DNA of 64,000 nucleotides from Rhipidocladum racemiflorum (GCA_036346355.1 CM070580.1:61892854-61956853); one strand, 5' to 3'; positions 32,835 to 43,993 are shown, counted from the first letter of the stretch. Translations and numbers: made by a program. The notes: generated from the sequence alone by a model not told the origin.

Positions 32835-33115
32835 GTCAAGGAGAGGAGTTGGTCGCCGTCGGCCAGTTGCCTCCAACCGCGGACCAAGGGGGAGAAGTGG
32901 TCGTGATCAACCAGCTGCCCCTGGCCGAGGACCGAGGAGAAGAGGTGGTTGTCGATGACCAGTTGCCTCCAGCCGCGGACCAAGGACAGGAGGTGGTCGT
33001 CCTCGACCAATTTTCTCCGGTCGCGGAGCACCAATCGCCTCCGACCCCGGAGGTGCAAGGGGCGGAAGTGGTCGTCCTCGACCAATCGCCCCCGACCGCG
33101 GAGCAAGGGGCGGGT
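32835..33115 (+). repeat. Coding minisatellite in the antisense gene
   Basis: About five to six units of roughly 51 bp encode a 17-residue repeat with the pattern GxEVVVxDQLPPAADQ. Sequence varies between units while length is mostly kept at multiples of three. Confidence 0.82.
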
Positions 33116-33396
33116 GCGCTCGCAGTTGGCATCCAGCCCCCGTGCGCAGCGACCAACAGGAGGAAGGCGGCCATGAGCCGCCTGTCGTTGAGGAAGACCA
33201 ACCTCAGGGCGACCTGGGGTTGGTTGAAGGAGGAGACGCCGTTGCCCTCCTAGGAGCACCGAGTGCCCAGGAGGGGCAAGATCTTGACGCGCCAGCTCGG
33301 AATCAGGATGATCCTGCGTGGGTCAATCCCTTTTTCCGAGCTGGCGCTACTGACCGCCAGCGGCTTCAGGACAAGCTGGTCAGCCAGGCTCTTCTA

Positions 33397-33479
33397 GTAA
33401 GTCCTTTGCTTCTATCTTTTTCCATAAGGCGAGCAATCTTCTGTGGGCCTTTTTGACTCTTCTTCCCTTTTGCCCGAAG
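33397..33479 (+). other. Predicted intron 4 of the antisense gene
   Basis: GTAAGTCC donor, T-rich tract, GCCCGAAG acceptor. The exons on either side end and begin in phase 0, joining SQALL to FAAKAMEDID. Confidence 0.68.
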
Positions 33480-33935
33480 TTTGCTGCGAAGGCCATGGAG
33501 GACATTGACGCCTCCGCAGTTCTAGCAGAGGAGTACTGGGCGTACCATCGCGAGCAAGACACCAAGATCACTGATCTCGAGCATCGGGTCTCCGAGGTGC
33601 GCGAGGCCGACCTGAAGGAGCTGGAGTCGGCGAAGAGCCTCATCGTCGGACTTCGGGACCAGCTCTTCGAGAGCGAGACGGCGAAGAGCACTTCGGAACG
33701 GAAGTGTGCCGAGCTTGAGGAGGAGCTGGTGAAGCTACGACAGGAGGTCCCCGAACTGCGCCACGACCTTCAGCGAGCTCGGGAGCGTGAGGTGACTCAG
33801 CTCAAGGAGGTGCAACGCCTTCGGGACAGCGCGGCTGAAGGTCGTGCGGCTCGGCGGAAGGTTTTGGACCTGGAGACAGAGGCCGACTCCCTTAAGGAGG
33901 AGCTTGCTGCCCTCCAGGCCGAGCGTAGGACTTAG
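33480..33935 (+). CDS. Last exon of the antisense gene: coiled-coil protein
   Basis: This exon encodes about 150 residues ending in a stop at 33,933-33,935. From about residue 25 onward it is a nearly continuous heptad pattern (DLEHRVSEVREADLKELE, AELEEELVKLRQE, LETEADSLKEELAAL), so a long parallel coiled coil is expected. No catalytic motif is seen. AATAAA is absent directly after it. It converges with the integrase end of Tat-3, 700 bp away. Confidence 0.75.
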   Translation, partial: FAAKAMEDIDASAVLAEEYWAYHREQDTKITDLEHRVSEVREADLKELESAKSLIVGLRDQLFESETAKSTSERKCAELEEELVKLRQEVPELRHDLQRAREREVTQLKEVQRLRDSAAEGRAARRKVLDLETEADSLKEELAALQAERRT

Positions 33936-34619
33936 CTTTTCTTCTTTTTTCTTTTAGCTTGTGCAAATCCTGTAAAAAAAAGAACAACCTTTTTGGTTTA
34001 ATGAGCAACATTACACAAGTTTGGGACCTTGCCTGTTTTTCCCGACTCCGCTTTCGATGTGTGGTTGCCCGAACCCGGTCCTGTAGAAAAAAGACCAAGT
34101 CCCTGCATAGGAGCATATAACATGAATACGAGCAAAGAATCCTCGGAAAAAAGGGACGGAACGTTCCTATCACACGGAGCCCCCGCCATGGACAAAGGTC
34201 ATGCCCCTACTATTGTGAGCACGAGTTTGTTCATGGGAAAGCTGACGTAGACTTTGATCGTAACGCTTTTTGATCGATTAAATAGGTCGATCGAGTCGAG
34301 AGAGAGATGAGGGCGAGGATTGTTACGCGCGCAGAGCAGATGGGCTTAAGCCAACAATACGTAGAGTCGCCATACCCGAGTGGTCGCTGCACCGGGCCTA
34401 AATGGATGCTCGCGACCGACCACACATACAGCGAAGAGCTACTGTGGAAAGTGATCGGATGGGCGAGCATCCGGTCGGAGGCCAAGGGGAATGGTGCGTA
34501 CATATTCGTTGGATAAGCTCGCTTGCGGTGCCGGTAGACGACGATGCTCGTTTGAAAAAGCGAAGACAAAATCCGAAGACAAGGAAATATCTTATAGGGT
34601 GCGAGATAGGGATACACAT
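33936..34619. other. Convergent intergenic segment of Tat-3
   Basis: This lies between the end of the antisense gene and the end of integrase. T-rich sequence at 33,936-34,000 could serve as the 3' end of the antisense transcript. A direct or inverted repeat around AGATCGATTAAATAGGTCGA is seen near 34,262. No gene is evident. Confidence 0.55.
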
Positions 34620-34845
34620 CTAAATGTAAAATTTACGTAGTTGGTCAATGTTCCAGGTGCTGGTGAGCTCCCGACCGTCCTCCATCGCGAGGCGAACAGC
34701 CCCCGGGCGTGCTGTGGACACGACCGTGTAGGGTCCCTCCCATCTTGGGGTCAGCTTATTGGCTTTCGATAGGTCTTGAAGTCTACGTAAGACCATGTCA
34801 CCGACTTGCAGGGACCTTGGTCGGACTGATTTGGCTGCGTGCCTA
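34620..34845 (-). pseudogene. Tat-3 integrase, C-terminal end
   Basis: This is the left piece of integrase, separated from the core by Copia-2. It reads RHAAKSVRPRSLQVGDMVLR, TPRWEGPYTVV (the GPY/F module) and NIDQLRKFYI, then a stop at 34,620. The target duplication GCCTA lies at 34,841-34,845. Confidence 0.88.
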
Positions 34846-36674
34846 TGTAGGATCGAAGTATACGAATATAGCAATCAGAGGGGGGGGTGAATGATTGTGC
34901 GGAAGCTAAAACCAAATTCTTGACCTATTAAAAGTTCACCCCAAAATAGAACCAAATAATTGCCTCGTTTTCGACAAAAACAGAATGACAGAGGTTTGGT
35001 AAAACGAGAATTCCCGGAGATCCAACCGTCGAAACGATCTGAAATTTGGACACAAGAAACTAGATTCCAATACGAATCGAACCCAAAAAGAATCAGCTCG
35101 ATCGGACTTACGGATCAAAAGTTATGAGCTTCGCAAGCTTGTTGATCCAGAACTTGACGAGAATCAATCTAATCAAAACTTCAAGATTAAACAAGAACGA
35201 CAAAAGATTGATCAACTAGACTTTGAGAAACACTAGATCAATCTCTAGAGAGGTTTTTGATGAATCAAATCAAGATAAAACTTGAAGAACAAAACCAATC
35301 TAGAACTAGAACAAGCATGCAAACAAGAACCAAAACAGTAAAACATACCGTAGCCGACGTGGTTACCGTACTTACGCAAAAAATCTTGGAAGAATTGATC
35401 TTTATTTCTTGTCTAAAATACTCTCATCAAAAGAGTACAAACCCTAAAACCAAGCTCAAAGCTTGATGCGCTCAGCTCTACTTGGTGCCTTTCAACAGAG
35501 AGACCCCCCACCTATTTAAAGCACCAACCCATAAGTGAGTTCTCAATCACGATTCCTATTCCTAGAAGGAACTCAGATTCAACTCAACTCTACTTGGCCC
35601 AACCAGGGCCAGTATTAACTCTTACGCTGTATGGCAACCCTACCATACTCACGTGACTAACACTTTGCACGCCAGATGGCCACTGCCATACTCACGTGAC
35701 TAACACTTTGCACGCGAATGACCTCCTGCCATTCTCACGTGACTAACCATTCTTCATGTGCACCATTCTCTTAGGCCCGAACGCCCCGCATGACATCCTT
35801 GACCACCAAGACCTCAGTTCCTCCACGAACCTAGTCCCGAACTCTCCTCCATGAACCTAGTTCCGGTCCCGTCATCGACCACATTCGCCTTCGAGCAATA
35901 CCGCACATGAACAAACCACAAAACAAATCCGAAAGCACAAGTCCACGACTTGACCTGGTCGTCAATCCATGCAACTACTCACATGAGTATTGCATAAAGT
36001 CCACTTCAAAAGAAGCATCATGAAATCATTACAAATTTCAAATTCACATTCAAAATTCAAATCCAAATCGCTAAAAACCCTAATTGAGCTAAAACGATTC
36101 ACCGGGACAAACAAAGTTGGTCCGTTGTATAAGGAAAAGTTTCTGTTCCAAGAAGCCAACCAAACGCTGAAAAACATCGTTCACAACGGACAAACAAAGT
36201 TGGTCCGTTGTACATGCAAAAAATGGCTTCGGTCATGAGCTCAAAACAAGTTCACAACGGACTGAAGCTTGTCCGCTGCAAACGTGCCTTTCGGTTTCAC
36301 AAAAGTAAAACCCTAGAAAAAGTTCATTCACGACGGACAAAAGAATTAGTCCGTTGTACATGGAAAATCTTGGTTCCAAGAAATTATCCAAACCGAAAAG
36401 CTTGTTCACAACGGACCAAGAAGAACCGTCTCAGTTGTACATATGAAAATGACTTCTCGGTCATGGGCTCAAAACATGTTCACAACAGACCCAAAACACT
36501 GTCTGGTCGCAGATGGGAAACTTCTTGCTTTCTTGAGAACTTTGTCCGTAGCTAATCGTAACTTCTACTGCTTTCTTGTCAAATTGTCAAAACACATGAA
36601 CAAACACATTTTGCAAATTCAAATCTAAGTTAATTTTTCAGTTCAAAGCCAATTTTTCAGCACATGATTTCACA
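34846..36674 (-). repeat. 3' LTR of Copia-2
   Basis: On the plus strand it begins TGTAGGATCGAAGTATACG and ends CATGATTTCACA. It is a direct repeat of 40,897-42,717. It includes CATAACTTTTGATCCG on the element strand (near 35,115) and six hairpin-like GGAC/GTCC modules (36,100-36,530). An AGAGGGGGGGGTGAAT tract lies close to the element-strand end. Confidence 0.94.
36100..36530. repeat. Six inverted-repeat modules in Copia-2 LTR
   Basis: Each module has CACAACGGAC, about 12-16 spacer bases, then GTCCGTTGT, so it can form a stem of about 9 bp. Modules start near 36,104, 36,180, 36,250, 36,328, 36,405 and 36,478, about 75 bp apart. The last two are degenerate. The second LTR has the same set at 42,135-42,560. 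Confidence 0.85.
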
Positions 36675-36690
36675 ATCTCCCTTGATGAAA
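36675..36690 (-). other. Polypurine tract of Copia-2
   Basis: The element strand reads TTTTCATCAAGGGAGAT immediately before the LTR. A short purine run is typical of Copia elements. Confidence 0.75.
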
Positions 36691-37794
36691 ACATTGGCAA
36701 CATCACTTAGAATTGATCATTTGGCATTCACTTTACCAAAGATTTTGAAATCCAAAGAATCAAAGACCAAAGTAAGAAAACACAGTAAATCCCTCTTTGA
36801 CCAAAATGCAAAACAAAATCTCCCCGAGAATGAAAATGTGTGTGAATGTGCACGCGCCCAAAATTTCAAAAATTCTCCAAACTTCTCCCAAAATTCTCAA
36901 ATTTCCAAATACAACTCTCCCTTTTTCTTTAAACTTTCAAAGAAAGATTTCCAAATTTCTCCCCTTTGACAATGGATTCATCAAGAGTAAAAGAGAACAG
37001 TTCAAAATTTTTCAAAACAATGATTTCACCAAAAGAAACAAGGGAGTGCCAAGATAGGAAAAGATGAGCTCATCTGATCATATATAACCTTATATATCAC
37101 ATAATATGCAAAATACATGATCTTGATGTGATTTTAACAAGTTAGGGAATGACATGCTTCTCAACCTCAATTTAGTCAACTATAGCCAAGTACTAAGCAA
37201 GATCTTAGCGTAAAAGCAAGGCTTTAAAATTGAAGCAACTAACAACTTAGGGCGAGCAAGTAGTTTCAACTCCAATCTAGTAGACCAACTTAATCTTTAA
37301 ATAATAAGTTGCATGTGGCATGCTTGAAGAATACTTATAGTATTTTCTAGGAGTGGCATGCTTGAAGCATACATCTTATCTTTGATGGAATGGCATGCTT
37401 GAAGCATACATCTTATCTTTTTAGGGAAAGCACCCTGAAGCACATAACTTGAGGTTTTTTGCTTTTAACAACCCTTTTTTATTGATTCCCTTTTCTTTTC
37501 ATTTTTCTTTGATTATAAACATGCAAAAGTGATTAAAAGGTCTTATGAAAGAGTAAAGTTGAAACCACACTTGCTTCATAGCCCAAATTTGTCAAGAGGA
37601 TTCAATATCAAGCCTAGAAGAGTAAGATATCACAGAGTATTTAGCTATAGGTAATCACCCAGAGGAATTCCACAATGTCATTTTTAGTTCAAGTGAAACA
37701 ATTAGATTATCATATATTAGCTCAATTACATAACATATAAAGAAATATGATAAAGTGAGCTCATCAAGTGAAAGAACTTGGCAAAGAAACTCCC
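36691..37794 (-). other. Non-coding part of Copia-2 after pol
   Basis: About 1.1 kb of AT-rich sequence with no coding signal. It has three copies of TGGCATGCTTGAAGNATA at about 37,316, 37,364 and 37,389, the last two followed by CATCTTATCTTT. Confidence 0.65.
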
Positions 37795-38391
37795 TCAAAA
37801 CAATCCCATTGGATGAACAATTCCAAGTTCTCCTCGAATAAAAGCAAAACGAGAAGAAGACAAAGGTTTTGTGAAAATGTCTGCCAATTGATGTTCAGTA
37901 TCCACATGATGAAGCACAATGTTGCCTTTTTCAACATGATCTCTAAGAAAGTGAAATCTGATGTCAATGTGTTTTGTTCTAGAGTGTTGCACGGGGTTCT
38001 TAGCAATGCAAATTGCACTAGTGTTATCACACAAAAGAGGAACACTATCCAAATTAACCCCATAATCTTTTAGTGTAGCTACTATCCAAAGAATTTGAGA
38101 ACAACAACTAGCAGCACCTACATATTCAGATTCAGCTGATTGATTGTGCAACAGAAGATTGTTTCTAGATGACCATGCAATGAGAGAATTTCCCAAGAAG
38201 TGACATGAACCAGAAGTGCTCTTCCTATCAATTCTACATCCTCCAAAAATCAAGATCGTAAAAGATCTCAAACTAATGCATGAGGGAAGCAGAAAGCCAA
38301 ATGCCAAAATCTTGAGTTCTATGAAGATACTGAAAATCCTTTTGATAGCTTGTCGATGTGGACGACGTGGGAAGCTTGAAAACAAGCACAC
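37795..38391 (-). pseudogene. Copia-2 RNase H with the tail of RT
   Basis: The minus-strand frame carries the Ty1/copia RNase H in order: CRIDRKSTSGSCHFLGNSL, AWSSRNN, AESEYVGAASCCSQ, LLCDNTSAICIAKNPV, HSRTKHIDIRFHFLRDHV and LADIFTKPL, then FAFIRGELGI. The catalytic acidic residues in D-R-K, A-E-S-E-Y and C-D-N are visible. The part before CRIDRK is the worn end of RT. The rest of pol is deleted between about 38,400 and 38,650. Confidence 0.92.
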
Positions 38392-38602
38392 ACAAGCACG
38401 TGGAAGAGTCTCTCATGTAAACCTCTAATTATCTCTGTCCTCAACAAAGATTATCATCATCTTTATGAACAAAGACACTCTCCCCTGAACATATGCACTT
38501 GTACCGCATCATTTGAACTAGTGCCTTTATAAAATGTATGGGAAGAAGCATCTCCAAAGGCAACACTTTCAAGATGAGATGCACGTGAAGGAGAACCAAA
38601 TC

Positions 38603-39000
38603 TTATCCTTGAACATATGAAGTGAGCATCCGAAATTCACTAGCCACATGTTCTCCTCCCTCATTGAAGCCTACATAGAAGCAGAAAGTGTCCAGGTCTC
38701 GCATCAAGTTAGAAATAAGATGTTTAGGAATCCAGTACTGAGACACACGACGCACAATAGTAGGCACAAAACTAGTAATAATATGCACAAAAACAGATTT
38801 GACATTAACCCTGTTTTTATCATCAAAAGGTGTTTGTTTCACCCTAGTCACATAATTAGAAATGAACGTGCCTGTCTCAAATTAGACCTAGCCTTAGTTC
38901 TTTCTTTCTTTTTTTGTTTGGCTAGTCTAAAGCAGAACTTCACCAAATGACCATCTTTCCCACAATGAGTTCATTTGTACTTAACATATGGTTTGGCATT
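38603..39000 (-). pseudogene. Copia-2 gag C-terminus with zinc knuckle remnant
   Basis: On the minus strand near 38,925-38,985 one reads THCGKDGHLVKFCF, a CCHC knuckle whose first Cys codon has become a stop. Farther along, VSQYWIPKHLISNL resembles the WVPK ending of related gag proteins. The open piece 38,603-38,851 follows without further family motifs. Confidence 0.7.
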
Positions 39001-39275
39001 AATAGTAACTTTTGCACTTGAAATAGTGGGAGATAGAGTGCCAGATTTAATCAAAGTTCTTTTAGACTCATTATCAATTTTCACATTTTTGCTCTCAACA
39101 GTGTTTAGTAGAAGCATGAGAGTTAAAACCTAAACCCTGCTTTGTTGAAGCTCACTTTAGATTGATCTAAAATCATGTTCAAATTTTTCTTCCTTTAGTG
39201 AACCTAGAAAGAGAATCTTGCAAGTAGTCAACCTTTTTAGCAAGATTTAAACAATTATCACAAGGTGTGTCAATT

Positions 39276-40148
39276 TTAGCTTCTGCTTCGGCAATTTGAA
39301 CACGAGTTAATTTCATGAGTGAACATGTCATTTGTTAATTGGATAACTCTACAATTTGCATCTTTTAATTTCAACTCAAGAATAGAACATTTAGAGCAAG
39401 CAATTTGATCATGTAAACTATCATGAGAGCAACCAATATTTTTCACAAGTTTTTCATTTTTCAATTGTTCAAGCATAAACTTGTTCTAGTTTAATCACAT
39501 GTTCCTCTTTTAGTGACTTAATTTCAAATTTGAGATCTAAGCAAGTATCACAAATATTTTCGAATTTGAATTTCTAAGATCAAAGTTTTAGATTTTAGCA
39601 TGGATAGATCTTTTTCTAAGCTTTTATTTTTGAGTGAAGATTTTCTTAAAGATTTTCTCAATATGACTAAAACTTCACAAAGCTCATCGTATGAAGGTAT
39701 TACCTCATCACCGTCGCTGGAGGTGTCATGCGTTGTCACTAGAATCACTAGTGTTCCTTTGCCATGAAGCATAGTCGGTGAGATCCTTCTCATTCAAACC
39801 GTTTGCTTGCTTCCTTCTCATCTTCGATTGAGTCATCAATGTCGCTTAAGTCTAAGCGACCAATTGCCCTCAAGACTTTGTTGAGCATTTTCTTCGTCTG
39901 CTGCTTATTTTTGTCCTTGCTCTCCTTTGGCCTAAGGTTTTGGAGGAGTTGCTTTGATCCTTCGCTCTAACTTTGTTCTTGAAGCAGCTTAGCACGACGT
40001 GTCCTCGCCTGCCGTTAGCTTGTAGCAAAGGATGGAGGCCTCTCTTCTCTCCCTTGATCTCATGTAAGCTGCATTGACACGCTTTGGAAAGAAGAGCAAG
40101 TGTATCTTCCAGTATTTGATCTAGTTGTTCATCACTAAGAGCACTCAA
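39276..40148 (-). pseudogene. Copia-2 gag middle region (coiled coil, frameshifted)
   Basis: Several short frames in different phases cover the gag middle region: DELCEVLVILRKSLRKSSLK with leucine heptads (39,548-39,793), LKLKDANCRVIQLTNDM with DQIACSKCSILE (39,276-39,476) and LSDEQLDQILEDTLALL (39,870-40,148). They match the acidic, coiled-coil gag middle of SIRE-like Copia elements. Breaks are frequent. Confidence 0.65.
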
Positions 40149-40476
40149 GCAAGAATGGAATATGATGATGAAGCACTAGTAGCATTATCACATGAAGAAG
40201 AATTTGCATTAAGAGCCAAAGAGTTATCACTGGATGTTCTGGAAAACAATATCTATCTCAAAAGTTTTGAGACTAGAATATAATTTATCCAATGTCATTT
40301 CACTCATCTTGTGAGCCTCCCTAAATGCAGTTACTTTCATTTGCCGATTTTAAGATCAAGAGATGATAAGAAATGTCTAGCATTTTCAGAGTCGGTTGTA
40401 TTGTACATCAACAGCTCTAAGATTGTTTAAGATTCTATTAAACGAGCAAAACAATCATCTAATGATTCTCCGCAGT

Positions 40477-40732
40477 TCATTTCAAATCTAGTGTATTCCT
40501 TTTAAATTGATCTTGCCTAGCCTCTTTGATAGTCAAGGCCTTCATGATAATCTTGAAGAGATTTCCAAATTTCATGAGCAGTGAGTAAATGATGACTATC
40601 GAATTCTTTTCTAGCAAGTCCTTGAAGCAATATGTTTCTAGCTCTATTATTACTTTCAACATCCTTTTCAAACTCGATTTTATCAATATCATCATTAGAA
40701 GGAAGCTTGTATGAAATCTTTACCTTCGCCAA
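40477..40732 (-). pseudogene. Copia-2 gag, capsid part
   Basis: Two overlapping minus-strand frames encode FEKDVESNNRARNILLQGL, FDSHHLLTAHEIWKSLQDYH and EGLDYQRG. The AHEIWKSL segment is the conserved capsid motif of plant Copia gag (UBN2-like). The N-terminus toward the PBS is degraded. Confidence 0.75.
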
Positions 40733-40879
40733 ATCGCGTTACCTTGAGCTTGAAGATATGCTGGTCATTCGGATCTCGATGGGAAGTCTGTGCCATCGAA
40801 GATTGGCGGCTTGTTCGAGTATTTCTCTGTTGCCATAACTCTATCGCTTACTAATCACCGTTAAGATGGATTAGTAGAA

Positions 40880-40894
40880 CCTTGCTCGATACCA
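40880..40894 (-). other. Primer binding site of Copia-2
   Basis: The minus strand reads TGGTATCGAGCAAGG. Compared with the usual TGGTATCAGAGC for Met tRNA, one A is missing. It lies two bases inside the 5' LTR. Confidence 0.85.
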
Positions 40895-40896
40895 CT

Positions 40897-42717
40897 TGTA
40901 GGATCGATATACGAATATAGCAATCAGAGGGGGTGAATGATTGTGCGGAAGCTAAAACCAAATTCTTGACCTATTAAAAGTTCACCCCAAAATAGAACCA
41001 AATAATTGCCTCGTTTTCGACAAAAACAGAATGACAGAGGTTTGGTAAAACGAGAATTCCCGGAGATCCAACCGTCGAAACGATCTGAAATTTGGACACA
41101 AGAAACTAGATTCCAATACGAATCGAACCCAAAAAGAATCAGATCGATCGGACTTACGGATCAAAAGTTATGAGCTTCGCAAGCTTGTTGATCCAGAACT
41201 TGACGAGAATCAATCTAATCAAAACTTCAAGATTAAACAAGAACGACAAAAGATTGATCAACTAGACTTTGAGAAACACTAGATCAATATTCCCTAGAGA
41301 GGTTTTGATGAATCAAATCAAGATAAAACTTGAAGAACAAAACCAATCTAGAACTAGAACAAGCATGCAAACAAGAACCAAAACAGAAAATATCAGAGCG
41401 ACGTGGTTACTGTAGCAAAAATCTTGGAAGAATTGATCTTTATTTCTTGTCTAAAAATACTCTCATCAAAAGAGTACAAACTCCTAAACCAAGCTCAAAG
41501 CTTGATGCGCTCAGCTTCTACTTGGTGCCTTTCAACAGAGACCCCCACCTATTTAAAGCACCAACCCACAAGGAGTTCTCCACGATTCCTATTCCCTAGA
41601 AGGAACTGTGATCAACTCAACTCTACTTGGCCCAACCAGGCCGAGTATTAACTTCTTGCACTGCCGTATGGCAACCCTACCATACCACGTGACTAACACT
41701 TTGCACGCCAGATGGCCACCTGCCATACTCACGTGACTAACACTTTGCACGCCGAATGACCTCCCGCCATTCTCTCACGTGACTAACCATTCTTCATGTG
41801 CACCATTCTCTTAGAATTAACGTCCACGATGACATCCTTGACCACCAAGACCTCGGTTCCTCCACGAACCTAGTCCCGAACCTCAGTTCCTCCATGAACC
41901 TAGTTCCGGTCCCGGCCATCGACCACATTCGTCCTTCGAGCAATACCGCACATGAACAAACCACAAAACAAATCCGAGCACAAGTCCACGACTTGACTCA
42001 ATGTCAATCCATGCAACTACTCACATGAGTATTGCATAAAGTCCACTTCAAAAGAAGCATCATGAAATCATTACAAATTTCAAATTCACATTCAAAATTC
42101 AAATCCAAATCGCCAAAACCCTAATTGAGCCGAAAACGCATTCACGACGGACAAACAAAGTTGGTCCGCTGTATATGAAAAGTTTCGTCCAAGAAGCCAA
42201 CCAAACGCGAAAAACATCGCTCACAACGGACAAACAAAGTTGGTCCGCTGTACATGCAAAAAATGGCTTCGTCATGAGCTCAAAACAAGTTCACAACGGA
42301 CCCCTTAAGCTTGTCCGCGAACGCATGCACGCCGGTTTCACAAAAGTAAAACCCTAGAAAAAGTTCATTCACGACGGACAAAAGAATTAGTCCGTTGTAC
42401 ATGTGAAAATCTTGGTTCCAAGAAATTATCCAAACCGAAAAAGCTTGTTCACAACGGACATCAAGAAGAATCAGTCCGTTGTACATATGAAAATGACTTG
42501 GGTCATGGGCTCAAAACATGTTCACAACAGACTCCAAAACACCGTCTGTCGCAGATGGGAAACTTCATCAAGCTTGAGAACTTTGTCCTGCAAGCTTAAT
42601 GCGTGAACTTTATCGCTTTTGTCAAATTGTCAAAACACATGAACAAACACATTTTGCAAATTCAAATCTAAGTTAATTTTTCAGTTCAAAGCCAATTTTT
42701 CAGCACATGATTTCACA
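40897..42717 (-). repeat. 5' LTR of Copia-2
   Basis: This 1,821-bp direct repeat of 34,846-36,674 starts TGTAGGATCGATATACG on the plus strand and ends TGATTTCACA. It keeps the six GGAC/GTCC modules (42,135-42,560). Small indels distinguish it from the other LTR. GCCTA follows at 42,718. Confidence 0.94.
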
Positions 42718-43291
42718 GCCTACGAAGAGCTTGTAGGTAAACCGCAGACCAGAGCAGCGCCCGTTCGCGTGTTGCTTCGACGAGGTCTAGGTCGATGAGG
42801 CGTTCGACCTCCTGATCGATGGAATCGATCAGTTGCACCCTTGGGGAACCCAGCACAATCTCGGTAGGCAAAATGGCTTCCGCACCATAGACGAGTTGGA
42901 AGGGCGTTTCGCCTGTGGCTCGACTCGTCGTGGTGCGAACTGACCAAAGAACGGCGGGAAGCTCATCCACCCACTGCTGCCTGTGCTGGTTGAGGCTCTT
43001 GAAGACCCTCTTTTTTATGCCCTGAACTAACTGCCCATTTGCTCGTTCGGCCGCTCCGTTCCTCTGTGGATGTGCCACAGAGGCGAAACAGACCTTGATC
43101 CTGACCTCTTCGCAGTAACTTTGGAACAGTTCACTGGTGAACTGGGTCCCATTGTCTGTGATGAGACGGTTGGGTATCTCGAACCGAGTTATCACATTGC
43201 TGCGGAGGAACCTCTTGGCCGCCTGGGCCGAGATGGTTGAGACGGGCTCGGCCTCTATCCACTTAGTGAAAGTGTCGATGGCCACGAGCAA
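42718..43291 (-). pseudogene. Tat-3 integrase catalytic core
   Basis: The minus-strand frame of 190 codons has VAIDTFTKWIEAEP with the first Asp, NRLITDNGTQFTS with the second and RNGAAERANGQLVQ with the Glu, spaced as in retroviral integrases. It continues through FQLVYGAEAILPTEI to the point of Copia-2 insertion. The open stretch begins at an internal Met. The upstream part contains a TAG just before GLDVLGP. Confidence 0.92.
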
Positions 43292-43972
43292 ATACTTGCA
43301 GCCTTTCTGACCTCGGGGAAAAGGTCCAAGGACGTCGAGCCCCTAGGTCGAGAATGGCCACGAAAGTGGTATGGTTTGCGGAGCATATGCTGGTTGACGG
43401 GCTTTGCGAGCATGAAACTGGCATGCTCGACAGGTCGTTACAATCGACCGCACGTCCGTCAAGGCCGTAGGCTAGTAGTAACCCAATCGGAAGGCCTTGC
43501 TCACAAGCGTCCTGAACGACGAGTGAGCTCCGTACATTCCTTCATGGATGTCACGAAGAAGGTATCGGCCTTCCTCCTGAGAGACGCATTTGGAAAGGAT
43601 TCCTAATGCGCCTTTTCGGTATAGGTCACCTTCGATCAGTTTGTACTGAGAAGATCGCCTTGTTAGCCGGGAACACTCGGCTTCTTCCTCGGGCAACGTC
43701 CCATGCGCAAGGTATTGGATGAATGGCGTCATCCAACTTGCACTTTGCTCGAGGAAGGAGACCCTACCGTCGGCCTCTGGTGCCTCCTCTCCAGAGGGAA
43801 TGGAGGGCTTATATAGGTGCTCGACAAGCACCCCCGCCGGAGCGGTAGTTTGGGAGGAACCGACCTTAGATATTTGGTCGGCCAGGGAATTCTCCTTCCT
43901 GGGGATGTAGATTACTTCGAAATTCTTGAAGTATTTCTCCATCTTCCTTACTTCGGCCAGGTACAGCGCCAT
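43292..43972 (-). pseudogene. Tat-3 integrase zinc-binding domain and RNase H end
   Basis: This begins with MEKYFKNFEVIYIPRKENS, the end of the second RNase H. A linker and the integrase N-terminal finger follow: YKLIEGDLYRKG, DIHEGMYGAHSSFRTLVSKA with the two His, and CRACQFHARK with the Cys pair near 43,420. A stop follows YY near 43,472. The finger is otherwise complete. Confidence 0.88.
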
Positions 43973-43993
43973 TGAGGTATCGAAACACTGATA

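Larger units (their letters stand above)
31276..33935 (+). pseudogene. Antisense spliced gene (aORF) of Tat-3, 5' truncated
   Basis: Five exons can be read on the strand opposite to gag-pol: up to 31,504, 31,590-31,705, 31,778-32,414, 32,512-33,396 and 33,480-33,935. All four introns (85, 72, 97 and 83 bp) have GT and AG ends, and the reading phase is kept across each junction. Exon 1 has ISELAQMGLTGRDIARDF and a PLRRRELPFFEVTG segment resembling the end of the plant 'gypsy-type transposon' domain (Transposase_28). Exon 3 is charged. Exon 4 has acidic stretches and 17-residue repeats. Exon 5 is a long coiled coil. Frame shifts near 32,800 and 33,140 break exon 4. Function is unknown. Confidence 0.75.
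34846..42717 (-). mobile_element. Copia-2: internally deleted Ty1/copia element
   Basis: This 7,872-bp minus-strand element is inserted in Tat-3 integrase with a perfect GCCTA duplication (34,841-34,845 and 42,718-42,722). It has two LTRs of about 1.82 kb, a PBS with one base missing, and a PPT. The interior (4.2 kb) has a broken gag and the RNase H end of pol. Protease, integrase and nearly all of RT are absent. It cannot move by itself. The LTRs differ by several small indels, so it is older than the gag-only element. Confidence 0.93.
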
